The notes under the pieces were generated by a model. The model made no database searches, was not told the DNA's origin, and worked only from the letters and a program-made list of their open reading frames with translations. Position numbers and translations under genes: made by a program. From the NCBI GenBank assembly GCA_030681035.1, contig JAUXUI010000014.1:1-57262 (forward strand): DNA of 57,262 nt, given 5' to 3'. This document shows, piece after piece, positions 35,909 through 45,562 of the stretch (positions are counted from its first letter, which is position 1; each line of letters opens with the position of its first letter). Source of the stretch: Lysobacteraceae bacterium (GTDB lineage Bacteria; Pseudomonadota; Gammaproteobacteria; Xanthomonadales; Xanthomonadaceae).

Positions 35909-36667
35909 GTGGCCACGTCGAGTGAGCAGATGGTGAGCAAAGTCCCCGAAGTCACGTTGATGTTCTGGATGATCAAGATCGCCGCCACCACGCTCGGTGA
36001 GACTGGCGGCGATGCTGTGTCGATGTCGATGAACCTCGGCTACCTCGCCGCCACCGGCATTTTCGCTGCGATATTTGCTGTCGCCGTAGGCGCCCAGATT
36101 GCCGCCAAACGGTTCCATCCGTATGTCTACTGGATCGCCATCATTGCCACCACCACCGTTGGCACTACGCTCGCCGACTATGCAACCCGTTCCCTGGGCA
36201 TCGGCTATGCGGGAGGCAGTCTGCTCCTGTTGGCACTGCTCATTGGCTCACTGGCGGCGTGGTATCGCACGCTGGGCACGGTGTCGGTGGGTTCTGTCAG
36301 CACACCCCGAGCCGAGATGTTTTACTGGGTAACCATCATGTTCTCGCAAACGCTTGGCACCGCGCTTGGCGACTGGACAGCCGATACTGCCGGGCTGGGT
36401 TACGTTGGGGCTGCGCTGGTGTACAGCGCGCTGTTGCTGCTGATCGCCGGTGCGTATTTTCGCACCGGTATTTCTCGCACATTGCTGTTTTGGGCTGCTT
36501 TCGTACTTACCCGGCCGCTGGGTGCGGTGGTCGGAGATTTTCTTGACAAACCGCTCGCGGATGGTGGTTTGGCTTTGAGTCGCTATGCCGCGTCGGCGGT
36601 ACTGCTGGCCTTCATTGCCGCCTGCATTGTGCTGTTCAAGCACAAGGCGGCAAGCAGGAGTCATTGA
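35909..36667 (+). CDS. COG4705-type multi-spanning membrane protein
   Basis: The 252-residue protein has about eight membrane helices arranged as four similar units, each with a conserved core: TLGETGGD, TVGTTLAD, TLGTALGD and PLGAVVGD, followed by a glycine-tyrosine turn. This matches the uncharacterised COG4705 family, often annotated as manganese- or membrane-associated. I place the start at GTG 35909, since GGAG lies 8 bases upstream; a TTG at 35882 has no ribosome site and ATG 35930 is the other option. The repeats imply internal duplication of a two-helix unit and perhaps a channel or carrier. Function not established. Confidence 0.82.
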   Translation: MATSSEQMVSKVPEVTLMFWMIKIAATTLGETGGDAVSMSMNLGYLAATGIFAAIFAVAVGAQIAAKRFHPYVYWIAIIATTTVGTTLADYATRSLGIGYAGGSLLLLALLIGSLAAWYRTLGTVSVGSVSTPRAEMFYWVTIMFSQTLGTALGDWTADTAGLGYVGAALVYSALLLLIAGAYFRTGISRTLLFWAAFVLTRPLGAVVGDFLDKPLADGGLALSRYAASAVLLAFIAACIVLFKHKAASRSH

Positions 36668-36776
36668 CCCATCGCGAACCATGGCATGAGATCTACAGCG
36701 ATTCGCGGGATGTACGGCGTTGTTGTCGATATTTGCGGGTCTTTGATTGGCTCCGTGCCCAGTGCGCACGATGCGA

Positions 36777-37796
36777 CTATTGCACCTCGCACTGCGACGG
36801 GTCAGCGGGTGTGGAGAGGCTTTCACGCAGTTTTTGCTGCGCCTGTACTTCATTGAGCTTTTCTCGTTGCGGCAAGTACAGCGCATCGACCTGACGCAGC
36901 ACTTTCGCCTGCGCATCGGCCGATAATCGCTCTCTGGCCGCGTCGAGATCGGCCTGAGCCGCTTCAAAACGAATGCCGTATCGCGCCATCAAGTCGGCAT
37001 ACAGCACGAACTTGGCGTCGTCGGCAATGCGGAATGGCGGATTAAGCCTGACCACGCGGCGATGATCGCCGAAAATGCGCGCCAGTGTGATCAGTGCGGC
37101 CGGGTCGCCGCGCTTGGCGGCTTCTTCCAGCCACGGTATCGCCACCCGTTTGTAATCGGCCCAGCGGTCGAGGTCGCGCAGGAATTGGCTTGGATCCAAT
37201 GCCGGGGCCAGTACGGCGCGCAACCGCAGTTCCGGCATGGCCTGCGCAGCCTGCATTTCCAGCGCAAATGTCGTATCAAGCTGTTCGTCGCTGAGGCCGT
37301 CACACCCCTTGTCAAGGGAGCGACCAAATTGCTCGATCCATGCAATGTTGTTCACCAGTGAATTGGCAGGCTCGTTCATTTGCGCGCTGATCTCGATCAG
37401 TTCTTGTGCCGATTGCATCTGTTTTCTGGCGGTGGCGCAGCGCTTGAGCGACTGGCCAAGCCAGCATGCCGCGCGGGCGTCGCCGCGTTGGACGCGGCTA
37501 TATAGCGCGTCGAATACTTCGGCTACATTGGTATCAGTGGAGGGTAGCGGATCGGCGAAAATCGGCTCAGGCGCAGTGGCATTGGCAAGGGTTTTATCGC
37601 CCTGCTGCATTGCGCCGTGATCGGCTGACGATGACGGATCACTTGATGCGGCCATCAGGTTTTCGGCGGTCTGCAGAAGCGATGGTTCAGCCGGTGATTG
37701 CGAACGCAGCAGCGCGTAAACCAACAGCGCGGTCAGTACCATCAGCATTAACAGCGTTACGATTCGCGAGGGCTTTTTGGTAGCGGTTTTACCCAT
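36777..37796 (-). CDS. Membrane-anchored protein with Sel1-like segments
   Basis: The 339-residue product begins with a basic cytoplasmic stub, one membrane helix (about 11-30, IVTLLMLMVLTALLVYALL) and a Ser/Ala-rich linker. A helical periplasmic domain follows with two Sel1-like units (YSRVQRGDARAACWLGQSL and WLEEAAKRGDPAALITLAR). Such repeats mediate protein contacts in the envelope. I begin at ATG 37796 (MGKTATKKPSR) because the helix follows directly; upstream frame extension is unsupported. I recognise no specific family. The 109 bases on its 3' side, before the COG4705 gene, contain no gene. Confidence 0.7.
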   Translation of the reverse strand: MGKTATKKPSRIVTLLMLMVLTALLVYALLRSQSPAEPSLLQTAENLMAASSDPSSSADHGAMQQGDKTLANATAPEPIFADPLPSTDTNVAEVFDALYSRVQRGDARAACWLGQSLKRCATARKQMQSAQELIEISAQMNEPANSLVNNIAWIEQFGRSLDKGCDGLSDEQLDTTFALEMQAAQAMPELRLRAVLAPALDPSQFLRDLDRWADYKRVAIPWLEEAAKRGDPAALITLARIFGDHRRVVRLNPPFRIADDAKFVLYADLMARYGIRFEAAQADLDAARERLSADAQAKVLRQVDALYLPQREKLNEVQAQQKLRESLSTPADPSQCEVQ

Positions 37797-38490
37797 GTGT
37801 AAAATCCGGTGGGTGGCGATAGTGGCAGTGAGCTTGTCCATGCAGTCATCGTCTGTCAACGTGCATTTTCCCGGACATGCCTTCTGCCATCGTTCGCGCG
37901 TCGGGCATATGGCTGGCCAGATGGCCGCTGAATGTGTCGATACGTGTGAGGCGCCATACTGATCTATTGGCTGATAGCTTCATCTCAAAATCACCCGAAG
38001 AACCGGATGAGGGTTCAACACCAATCAGGTTCCTGATTAGTGTCGAACCTCAGCTGACTTTGCCCCTCTCCCCCCCCGAGACAAGCAGAGACTTGGCAGG
38101 CGTTTCTTGCCTGCCTAGTCGGTTGCTTGGTAGCCGTATCAGAGGGGTTGCAGAGGGTTTAACGTAAGCGTGACGGTAATTTTCTTGCGCCGCACCCTCA
38201 TCCGGCCCTTCGGGCCCAATCCACCCAAGTCAAGGCTCAGTCGTAGGATGGGTAGAGGCCGCTCTTGCGCATCCATGCGCTCGCGGCACTCGGGCATCCT
38301 GCCCATCGCGCAGCGAAACCCATCGATTACATTTGGCAATGATGGGTTTCGCTGCGCTCTACCCATCCTACGTCACTTTTCCTTTGCGTCTTTTGCGTCC
38401 TTTGCGGACCGGGAGCTTTATGTTTAACCCGTGATCCCGTGGTCCCGTGGTCCCAGATACAATACGCAGCTTTCCCTCGCGATCTTTTCC
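37797..38490. other. 690-bp spacer holding hairpin element E and small inverted repeats
   Basis: No gene is supported here. A weak palindrome lies at about 38010-38055 (GTTCAACACCAATCA against TGATTAGTGTCGAAC) and a GGCAGGC-N7-GCCTGCC hairpin at 38095-38115. A 9-bp CCCGTGGTC-type tandem repeat precedes the next gene at 38432-38453. The rest is element E. Confidence 0.6.
38217..38410. repeat. Hairpin repeat, copy E, with conserved flanks and an interrupted arm
   Basis: CAATCCACCCAAGTCAAG with GCTCAGTCG (38217-38243) precedes the left arm, as beside copy B. The arm (from 38242) is split by about 50 bp (38258-38307) and resumes at 38308. The loop and the right arm (38341-38372) match copy C almost base for base, as does the following flank to 38410. 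Confidence 0.88.
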
Positions 38491-40767
38491 ATGTCTGCCA
38501 CTCCGCCGATCATTCCCGCCCGCATGAAGGGCCTCAACCGCGCGGAAATCTGCGACCGCAACTTCAGTGAGTTCGTCGAAAACTGGGCGGGCGCGGTGGC
38601 GGCAGCGCCCACGGACGATGCGCCGGTGTTGCCTGGCAGCGCTTGTTCGGCGGCCGATTTTCGCGCGCTATTCGAGTCGCAGTTGATCTCGCGGCACCTC
38701 GATCTGATGGCACGGGTGCTGCGGGTGCAGAACAAGGTTTTCTACACCATCGGCAGTTCCGGGCATGAAGGCAATGCGATGGTGGCGCGGCTGACGCGCC
38801 ATACCGATCCGGCGTTCCTGCACTACCGCAGCGGCGGCTTCATGGCCGAGCGTTTTCGCAAGCTTCCGGGTATGGACCCGGTGATGGATTCGGCGCTGAG
38901 CTTTGCCGCCAGCCAGGACGATCCGGCGTCCGGTGGCCGGCACAAGGTGTGGGGCAGCAAGCCGTTGTGGGTGTTGCCGCAGACCTCCACCATCGCCTCG
39001 CATCTGCCCAAGGCGCTGGGTACGGCGGTGGCGATCGAGCAGGCGCGGCGCATCGGCCATGTGTTGCCGATCCCTGACGACAGCATCGCGATCTGCTCGT
39101 TCGGCGATGCCTCGGCCAACCATGCCAGCGCGCAGACCGCCTTCAACACCGCCAGCTGGACGGCGTACCAGAAGTTGCCGGCACCGGTGTTGTTCGTGTG
39201 CGAGGACAATGGCATCGGCATCTCGGTGAAAACGCCGAGCGGCTGGATTGCTGCCAGTTTTTCGCAGCGGCCGGGCCTTGATTATTTCTACGCCGATGGC
39301 CTCGATCTGGCGAACGGCTACGCCCAGGTTGCGCGGGCGGTGGAGCATTGCCGGCGCACGCGCCGACCGACCTTCCTGCACCTACGCACCACCCGCATCA
39401 TGGGGCATGCTGGCACCGACTTTGAGATCGAGTGGCGCAGCATCGAAGAACTGGTGGCGCTGGAAGCCACCGACCCGCTGCTGCGTTCGGCGCATATTGC
39501 GCTGGCTTCGGGGCTGATGACGCGCGCGCAGGTACTGGCGCTGTACGAGGCTACCCGCAAGCGTTGTTTCGCTGCCGCCGAGGAAGCCGACCGCCGGCCA
39601 AAGATCACCACATTGGCCGAAGTCGTTCGGCCGCTGGCACCCTACACGCCGGACGCGGTGGCGGCGGAAGCTGCAAGAGCTGGCGATTCCGAGCGCCGCT
39701 TGTCGGTGTTCGGTGGTGAAGCCAGGCTGCCGGAAAAGCAACCGCCGCGGCATCTGGCGATCCAGATCAACAACGCGCTGCACGATCTGTTCTGCAAGTA
39801 CCCAGAAACGCTGTTGTTCGGTGAGGATGTCGCGCAAAAGGGCGGAGTGTATACCGTCACCAAGGGGCTGCAAAAATCCTTCGGTGGCAAGCGCGTGTTC
39901 AATACGTTGCTCGACGAGACCATGATCCTCGGTCTGGCACAGGGCTTCGCCAGCATGGGCATGTTGCCGCTGCCGGAAATCCAGTATCTGGCGTATTTTC
40001 ACAACGCCTGCGACCAGATTCGCGGCGAAGCCTGTTCGTTGCAGTTCTTCTCCAACGACCAATTCCGCAACCCGATGCTGGTGCGCATGGCCGGGCTGGG
40101 TTACCAGCGCGGTTTCGGCGGCCACTTCCACAACGATAATTCGATCACCGCGCTGCGCGACATCCCGGGGCTGGTGGTGGGTTGCGCCAGCCGTGGCGAT
40201 GACGCGGCGATGATGTTGCGCACGCTGGCGGCGCTGGCCAAGGTCGATGGCCGGGTGAGCATCTTTCTCGAACCCATCGCCCTGTACATGACCAAGGATT
40301 TGTACGAGGCTGGCGATGGCTTGTGGTCAACCGCCTATCCGTCGCCGGATCAGGCGCTGACGCTGGGCGAAGGCCGCGTGTATGCGCCGGAGCAGGGCGA
40401 TGGCAGTGATCTGGTGATCGTCAGCTATGGCAACGGCGTGCCGATGAGCCTGCGTGCAGCGCGCACAATTGCCAACACCCATGGCTGGTCGGTGCGGGTG
40501 CTGGATTTGCGCTGGCTGGTGCCGCTCAACGCCGACTGGATTGTGGCGAATGTGCGCGGCGCGAAGCGCATTGTGGTGGTGGATGAAGGCCGCCACAGCG
40601 CCGGTGTTGGCGAGGGCGTGATCACGGCACTGGCCGAAGCGGGCTTGGGCAACGTATCGATGCGGCGTGTGGTCGGTGTTGATACCTACACGCCGTTGGC
40701 CGGCGCTGCGTTTTTGGTGCTGCCCGGCGAAGCCGATATCGCGACCGCCGCCGCCGGGTTGGCGTGA
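38491..40767 (+). CDS. Fused E1 alpha-beta of a branched-chain 2-oxoacid dehydrogenase-like enzyme
   Basis: The 758-residue protein joins the two halves of a thiamine-diphosphate E1. The alpha-like part (about 60-400) has GSSGHEGNAMVA, YRSGGFMAERF, and a ThDP site with GDASANHAS running to CEDNGIG; the usual GDG is GDA here. The beta-like part (about 430-755) has LFGEDVAQKGGVYTVTKGL, FNTLLDETMILGLAQGFA and VVDEGRHSAGVGEGV. Substrate specificity is probably 3-methyl-2-oxobutanoate/4-methyl-2-oxopentanoate, giving isovaleryl-CoA for the IVD in this window. That is inference: no E2 or E3 gene follows. ATG 38491 gives the natural N-terminus. Confidence 0.88.
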   Translation: MSATPPIIPARMKGLNRAEICDRNFSEFVENWAGAVAAAPTDDAPVLPGSACSAADFRALFESQLISRHLDLMARVLRVQNKVFYTIGSSGHEGNAMVARLTRHTDPAFLHYRSGGFMAERFRKLPGMDPVMDSALSFAASQDDPASGGRHKVWGSKPLWVLPQTSTIASHLPKALGTAVAIEQARRIGHVLPIPDDSIAICSFGDASANHASAQTAFNTASWTAYQKLPAPVLFVCEDNGIGISVKTPSGWIAASFSQRPGLDYFYADGLDLANGYAQVARAVEHCRRTRRPTFLHLRTTRIMGHAGTDFEIEWRSIEELVALEATDPLLRSAHIALASGLMTRAQVLALYEATRKRCFAAAEEADRRPKITTLAEVVRPLAPYTPDAVAAEAARAGDSERRLSVFGGEARLPEKQPPRHLAIQINNALHDLFCKYPETLLFGEDVAQKGGVYTVTKGLQKSFGGKRVFNTLLDETMILGLAQGFASMGMLPLPEIQYLAYFHNACDQIRGEACSLQFFSNDQFRNPMLVRMAGLGYQRGFGGHFHNDNSITALRDIPGLVVGCASRGDDAAMMLRTLAALAKVDGRVSIFLEPIALYMTKDLYEAGDGLWSTAYPSPDQALTLGEGRVYAPEQGDGSDLVIVSYGNGVPMSLRAARTIANTHGWSVRVLDLRWLVPLNADWIVANVRGAKRIVVVDEGRHSAGVGEGVITALAEAGLGNVSMRRVVGVDTYTPLAGAAFLVLPGEADIATAAAGLA

Positions 40768-40800
40768 GTTGTCGCGGGCGACGCTGGTGATTGCGCCGGG

Positions 40801-41634
40801 TTATTGCGCGGCTGGTTCGGTGTAACCGAAGAACCCGCGCAGCATGTTCTGGTTGCCTTTGTAATCGTCAGCGCTGGCAGGCACGAACTGGGTGGTGCCG
40901 ATCTCGTTGATGACGTTGTACAGCGACTCGTCGTCATTGAGTTTCAGCAGTGCATCGCGCACCGCGGTCTTGACTTCTTCGGGCACCGTGCTGGCAGCGG
41001 AAAATGCGCGTCCGGGCAGGCTTCGGCTGTTGTGCATTTCAACCAGGTTCGGGTAGAGCTGCGCGATGTACAGCGGCACCATCGCGGCATCGGCTTCACC
41101 GGCAAAAATCATTTCCACGCCGTCCTTCCAACTGGCAGCGGTGGACAACACCTCGGGCTGGGTGATCGGGTTGCGGAACAGTTCGACCAGCAACGCGTAG
41201 CCCATGCTGGGCGAGGGCATGCTGACCACTTGATGGCCGATCAGCGCATTGACACCGCGATCAGCCACCTCGGGTTGTGCGATCAGTGCGTAAACCGATG
41301 GCTCGATCGTTCGCGCCAACGGCACAAAGCCGAAACGCTGGGCCCGGTAGTCGGTGAACTGTGCTTCCTCGAACGCGAAATCGACCGGCTTGTTGGTGCG
41401 CATATCGCGCCACAGCAGATGGTAATTGCTCGGGTAGTGCAGCACGAAATTTTGCCCGGTTGCTTTTGACAGGTACTCCAGCAACGGCTGATAGACATCG
41501 TGTGCCTGCTCGGCCGGATAGCTTGGCTCCACCGATACGGTGTAGTCCGCGGCAAGGGTGGGGCCAGTTGCGGCAATGACGCCGAGCACCAATCCGACAA
41601 GCCTGCTTCGACCTGAGATGTTCCGACCCGACAT
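40801..41634 (-). CDS. PhnD/SsuA-type periplasmic binding protein
   Basis: The 277-residue protein has a signal peptide (LVLGVIAATGPTLAAD, cleavage near residue 29) and a type-2 periplasmic binding fold like phosphonate-binding PhnD: EPSYPAEQAHDVYQPLLEYL, FAFEEAQFTDYRAQRFGF, then MIFAGEADAAMVPLY. GGAGGG stands 6 bases before the ATG at 41634. It has no ABC permease or ATPase nearby, so it may instead feed a sensor or be an orphan. The ligand (phosphonate, phosphite or other) is unknown. The 164 bp between it and ygfZ contain no gene. Confidence 0.88.
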   Translation of the reverse strand: MSGRNISGRSRLVGLVLGVIAATGPTLAADYTVSVEPSYPAEQAHDVYQPLLEYLSKATGQNFVLHYPSNYHLLWRDMRTNKPVDFAFEEAQFTDYRAQRFGFVPLARTIEPSVYALIAQPEVADRGVNALIGHQVVSMPSPSMGYALLVELFRNPITQPEVLSTAASWKDGVEMIFAGEADAAMVPLYIAQLYPNLVEMHNSRSLPGRAFSAASTVPEEVKTAVRDALLKLNDDESLYNVINEIGTTQFVPASADDYKGNQNMLRGFFGYTEPAAQ

Positions 41635-41798
41635 AAATCGCCCTCCCGATTTGCAACGGATAACATCAAGTTGTTGTTTTTCCGACCGCTGTTCGATTGC
41701 TATCGATGCAACCGCCCAGCCATGCCGCAGTCCCCACGTTCAGTGCGTAACATAACCGTGTTGCCGCGATAAGACCATGTTTGTCGTGCGGGCAGGGT

Positions 41799-42650
41799 TC
41801 AGCGCGGTTCAGCGCCGCGCGGCAGCGGCGGTGGTGCAAACGCCAATTGCTGAACCTCGCAGCCTCCGGCAATCAGTGTTTCCGGCCGATCACTCGGCAA
41901 CACCGCCAATGCTTGCCAGCCATTGTCAGCCTGCTCGGCGCACACCACGGTGCCCAGCGTGCGGCCGTTGCACGATACCTCGCTACCCGCAGCCAGCGCG
42001 CTAACCGAGCACAGGCGCACCAAGCCACGCTTGGCCTGCCCCAGAAAGTGGGTGCGCGAGACGATTTCCTGGCCTGGGTAACAACCTTTTTTCACACTGT
42101 AGGCAGCCAGCCGATCCAGCGACAGCATTTGCGGGGTCCAGCTATCGATCTGGCTGCTTTCCAGCCACGGCAGACCCTGTGCGATGTCGGCCAACCGCCA
42201 GTGCCGCTGCGCCTCGGCATCGGCTGCAATCGGCTGATCGAACAGGCACAGCGCGCGTGCGGGTTCGCTGCCCAGTGGCAGACACGCCAGCGCATTTGCT
42301 GGGCTCGGCGTTGTCTGCGCGGCAAACACGCCAACCACACTGATCTCGCCGACAGCGCGCACGCTGAGCTTGCTGCGAAATACGAAACGCTGCCATTGCG
42401 CCGCCAGTGCCTCGGCATCGCCGCCGCGCACAATGGCCAGCAAGCGATCAGGTTCCGACAGCAGCAGTGCGAACAGCGCCTGCAACCGCCCTTTGGCGCT
42501 GAGCCAGCCATCCCATTGCCATTGGCCGGGTGCCAGCGCGCGCACGTCATTCATGAATTGCGCCTGTGCAAAGGCAATCGCATCAGGCCCTTGCAGTGAA
42601 ATCACCGCGTGATCGGGCAGGCAAAACGGGGTGTCTGGCTTGAAAGACAT
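41799..42650 (-). CDS. ygfZ: YgfZ/GcvT-fold iron-sulfur cluster repair protein
   Basis: The 283-residue protein contains the YgfZ signature KKGCYPGQEIVSRTHFLGQ followed by AKR, with the catalytic Cys. YgfZ is a folate-dependent factor needed for some Fe-S enzymes, including succinate dehydrogenase. The N-terminal part (LQGPDAIAFAQAQFMNDV) is GcvT-like. I place the start at ATG 42650 (MSFKPDTPF); the frame is open 54 bp further. It is divergent from the sdh genes that begin 28 bp away, so both could be driven from this short intergenic stretch. Confidence 0.93.
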   Translation of the reverse strand: MSFKPDTPFCLPDHAVISLQGPDAIAFAQAQFMNDVRALAPGQWQWDGWLSAKGRLQALFALLLSEPDRLLAIVRGGDAEALAAQWQRFVFRSKLSVRAVGEISVVGVFAAQTTPSPANALACLPLGSEPARALCLFDQPIAADAEAQRHWRLADIAQGLPWLESSQIDSWTPQMLSLDRLAAYSVKKGCYPGQEIVSRTHFLGQAKRGLVRLCSVSALAAGSEVSCNGRTLGTVVCAEQADNGWQALAVLPSDRPETLIAGGCEVQQLAFAPPPLPRGAEPR

Positions 42651-42677
42651 GGTTATCAAGACTACTCTTTCCGGGTT

Positions 42678-42842
42678 ATGCATCGCACCGACATGATAGG
42701 CCAAGCGGCCACGCCCGAAGCCCCACCCGAACCAATGCCGGATGGTAGCGGGTCATTGCCGCCCGAGATCGGTGGCCGCGATGGCCCCGAGCCGACGCGC
42801 TACGGCGACTGGGAAAAGAATGGCCGCTGCATTGATTTCTGA
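42678..42842 (+). CDS. SdhAF4-like assembly factor (DUF1674)
   Basis: The 54-residue protein ends GGRDGPEPTRYGDWEKNGR then CIDF, the DUF1674 C-terminal signature found in mitochondrial SDHAF4, which promotes SdhA-SdhB assembly and limits free-SdhA oxidation. The start is ATG 42678 or ATG 42693; neither has a strong ribosome site. It stands just ahead of sdhC, which supports the role. The N-terminal part is variable, as in the family. Confidence 0.82.
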   Translation: MHRTDMIGQAATPEAPPEPMPDGSGSLPPEIGGRDGPEPTRYGDWEKNGRCIDF

Positions 42843-42899
42843 CCCGGGCTTCACATCGCATCTGTCACCCTCCCATCCTGCTGCCACAGTGCCCAAACC

Positions 42900-43292
42900 A
42901 TGACTACGCATCAACGCCCCTTGTCCCCGCATTTACAGGTGTATCGCTGGCAGATCACCATGCTGATGTCGATTGCGCACCGCGCTTCGGGTGTGTTGCT
43001 CACGATTGGCGCACTCGGCCTGGTGGGCTGGCTGCTGGCACTGGCCTCGGGGCCAGTGGCTTATGAACAGTGGCGGGCGATGGCATCCTCGCTGGCGGGC
43101 CAGATGGTGTTGTTTGCACTGTGTGCAGCACTGGTTTATCACCTGCTCAACGGTCTTCGCCATCTACTCTGGGATAGCGGCCGGGCGCTGGATATCCCCA
43201 GCGTCTATCGCACCGGTTACACGGTGTGGGCGCTCACCCTCGTGTTCACCGCCGGCATCTGGTACGCCGCGCTCAGCGGAGGTGCGGCATGA
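42900..43292 (+). CDS. sdhC: Succinate dehydrogenase cytochrome b556 subunit
   Basis: The 130-residue membrane anchor has three helices. RPLSPHLQVYRWQITMLMS and SIAHRASGVLL (with the quinone-site Ser) and HLLNGLRHLLWD (heme-ligand His) are diagnostic. Together with SdhD it binds heme b and ubiquinone. The ATGA overlap with sdhD (43289-43292) couples them. Confidence 0.95.
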   Translation: MTTHQRPLSPHLQVYRWQITMLMSIAHRASGVLLTIGALGLVGWLLALASGPVAYEQWRAMASSLAGQMVLFALCAALVYHLLNGLRHLLWDSGRALDIPSVYRTGYTVWALTLVFTAGIWYAALSGGAA

Positions 43293-43666
43293 GCATGCGT
43301 ACCCCGGTTGGCCGCGCGCGCGGCCTGGGTTCGGCCAAAGAGGGCGTGGCGCACTGGACTGCGCAGCGGCTAAGCGCAGTCGCGCTGGCGCTGCTGACGC
43401 CGTGGTTCGTCTGGTTGGCCATTGGCCTGGTCGGTGCCGATCAGGCGCTGGCTGCCGCCCGGCTTGGCGAGCCGGTCAATGCCACGTTGATGCTGGCCTA
43501 CGTCGGCGCGTTGTTGTGGCACGGCCAGTTGGGGCTGCAAGTGGTGATCGAAGATTACGTCGGCAATCGCGGCCTTGAGCTGTTCGCGCAGGTCGCGGTC
43601 AAGCTGGTGTTCGCGCTGGCCGGTGTCGCTGCGCTGGTGGCGATCGGTCGGCTGGCGTTCGCGTGA
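43289..43666 (+). CDS. sdhD: Succinate dehydrogenase hydrophobic membrane anchor
   Basis: The 125-residue anchor starts at the overlapping ATG 43289. It has three helices and SdhD marks: GVAHWTAQRLSAVALALL, and HGQLGLQVVIEDYVG with the heme-side His and the Asp-Tyr that line the quinone site. About 106 bases, including a small GCTG hairpin, separate it from sdhA; no gene is there. Confidence 0.94.
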   Translation: MSMRTPVGRARGLGSAKEGVAHWTAQRLSAVALALLTPWFVWLAIGLVGADQALAAARLGEPVNATLMLAYVGALLWHGQLGLQVVIEDYVGNRGLELFAQVAVKLVFALAGVAALVAIGRLAFA

Positions 43667-43772
43667 TGATGGTCACGCATCCGTTTTCTTCAACCCTTCC
43701 CTTCCCCCTGGGTTCGGCTTTTTCTGCTGAGGCAGCAGCCGGCACCACGTTTTCGCGCAAGGCCCCCATTCG

Positions 43773-45560
43773 ATGAGTGCATACAAGATTCATGAACACC
43801 AATACGACATGCTGGTTGTCGGCGCTGGTGGCGCCGGTTTGCGCGCCACCTTTGGCCTGGCGCAGAAGGGCCTTGCCACCGCCTGCATCTCCAAGGTGTT
43901 TCCGACCCGCTCGCACACGGTGGCGGCACAGGGCGGCATCTCGGCGGCGCTCGGCAACATGGGCGAGGACGACTGGCGTTTCCATTTCTACGACACCATC
44001 AAGGGCTCGGATTGGCTGGGCGATCAGGACGCCATCGAATACATGTGCAAAGAGGCGCCGGCTGCGGTGCTGGAACTGGAGCACTACGGCCTGCCGTTCT
44101 CGCGCACCGAGGAAGGCAAGATCTATCAGCGCCCGTTTGGTGGCATGACCACCCATTACGGCAAGGGCACCGCGCAGCGCACCTGCGCCGCTGCCGACCG
44201 CACCGGCCACGCCATGCTGCACACCCTGTACCAGCAGGCGTTGGCGCACAAGGCCGAGTTCTTCATCGAGTATTTTGCGCTCGATCTGATCATGGACGAT
44301 GAGGGCACCTGTCGCGGCGTGCTCGCGCTCGATCTGTCCAGCGGCGAGTTGCATCTGTTCCGCGCCCAGGGCGTGGTGCTGGCGACCGGCGGTTACGGCC
44401 GTGCCTATTTCTCCTGCACCTCCGCGCACACCTGCACCGGCGATGGCGGCGGCATGGCGCTGCGTGCCGGCCTGCCGTTGCAGGACATGGAGTTCGTGCA
44501 GTTCCATCCCACCGGTGTCTATGGCGCCGGCATGCTGATCACCGAAGGCGTGCGCGGCGAGGGTGGTTACCTCACCAATGCCAAGGGCGAACGCTTCATG
44601 GAGCGCTATGCGCCGAACGCCAAAGACCTTGCCTCGCGCGATGTGGTCAGCCGTGCAATGACCATCGAAATCCGCGAGGGCCGCGGCGTTGGCGAGCACA
44701 AGGATCATATCCACCTGAACCTGATGCACCTCGGGCCGGAAGTGATCAACGAGCGCCTGCCGGGCATCGCCGAGACCGCCAAGGTGTTTGCCGATGTCGA
44801 TGTCGCCAAGGCGCCGATTCCGGTGCTGCCGACCGTTCACTACAACATGGGTGGCCTGCAAACCAATTACCACGGTGAAGTGGTCACTCTGAAGGATGGC
44901 AATCCCGATCATGTGGTGCCGGGCCTGTATGCGATCGGCGAAGCCGCCTGTGTGTCGGTGCATGGTGCCAATCGGCTGGGTTCCAACTCGCTGCTGGATC
45001 TGGTGGTGTTTGGTCGTGCCGTGGCCAACCGTTGCGCCGCTACGCTTACACCCGGCGCTGCCCATAAACGCCTGGCCGATGATGCCTGCGAGCGTTCACT
45101 GAGCAATCTTGATGCCTTGCGCAACGCCAAGGGCAGCACGTCCACCGCCGAGCTGCGCCTGAACATGCAGCGCACCATGCAAAATCACGCGGCGGTGTTC
45201 CGCACTGGCGAAACCCTGAGTGAGGGCGTGAAAAAAATCCGCGAGGTGCATGCCGCTTTCGCCGATGTGAAGGTGTCCGACCGCTCGCTGGTGTGGAACT
45301 CGGATCTGGTCGAGACCCTGGAATTGCAGAACCTGCTCGGGCAGGCGGTGGCGACCATGGTGTCGGCCGAAAATCGCAAGGAATCGCGCGGCGCCCATGC
45401 GCGCGAGGATTTCGCCGAGCGTGACGACGTCAACTGGCACAAGCACAGCCTGTGCTGGGTCGATGGCAAGGGCGAAACCCGGATCGATTATCGCCCCGTA
45501 CACATGGTTACCTTGAGCGACGATGTGGAAGTGGTGCCGCCCAAGGCGCGGGTGTATTGA
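43773..45560 (+). CDS. sdhA: Succinate dehydrogenase flavoprotein subunit
   Basis: The 595-residue subunit oxidises succinate to fumarate. Features in order: FAD-binding [11 protein letters not shown] (15-25), [17 protein letters not shown] with His48 for covalent [22 protein letters not shown], the catalytic Arg region [12 protein letters not shown] and HYNMGG. The ending [15 protein letters not shown] is typical. It is normal length for proteobacterial SdhA. The next gene starts 2 bp after the stop. Confidence 0.97.
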   Translation: MSAYKIHEHQYDMLVVGAGGAGLRATFGLAQKGLATACISKVFPTRSHTVAAQGGISAALGNMGEDDWRFHFYDTIKGSDWLGDQDAIEYMCKEAPAAVLELEHYGLPFSRTEEGKIYQRPFGGMTTHYGKGTAQRTCAAADRTGHAMLHTLYQQALAHKAEFFIEYFALDLIMDDEGTCRGVLALDLSSGELHLFRAQGVVLATGGYGRAYFSCTSAHTCTGDGGGMALRAGLPLQDMEFVQFHPTGVYGAGMLITEGVRGEGGYLTNAKGERFMERYAPNAKDLASRDVVSRAMTIEIREGRGVGEHKDHIHLNLMHLGPEVINERLPGIAETAKVFADVDVAKAPIPVLPTVHYNMGGLQTNYHGEVVTLKDGNPDHVVPGLYAIGEAACVSVHGANRLGSNSLLDLVVFGRAVANRCAATLTPGAAHKRLADDACERSLSNLDALRNAKGSTSTAELRLNMQRTMQNHAAVFRTGETLSEGVKKIREVHAAFADVKVSDRSLVWNSDLVETLELQNLLGQAVATMVSAENRKESRGAHAREDFAERDDVNWHKHSLCWVDGKGETRIDYRPVHMVTLSDDVEVVPPKARVY

Positions 45561-45562
45561 TC

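Noticed and set aside
43599-45065. 488-residue minus-strand frame opposite sdhA
   Set aside because: Antisense of sdhA, which has all catalytic motifs.
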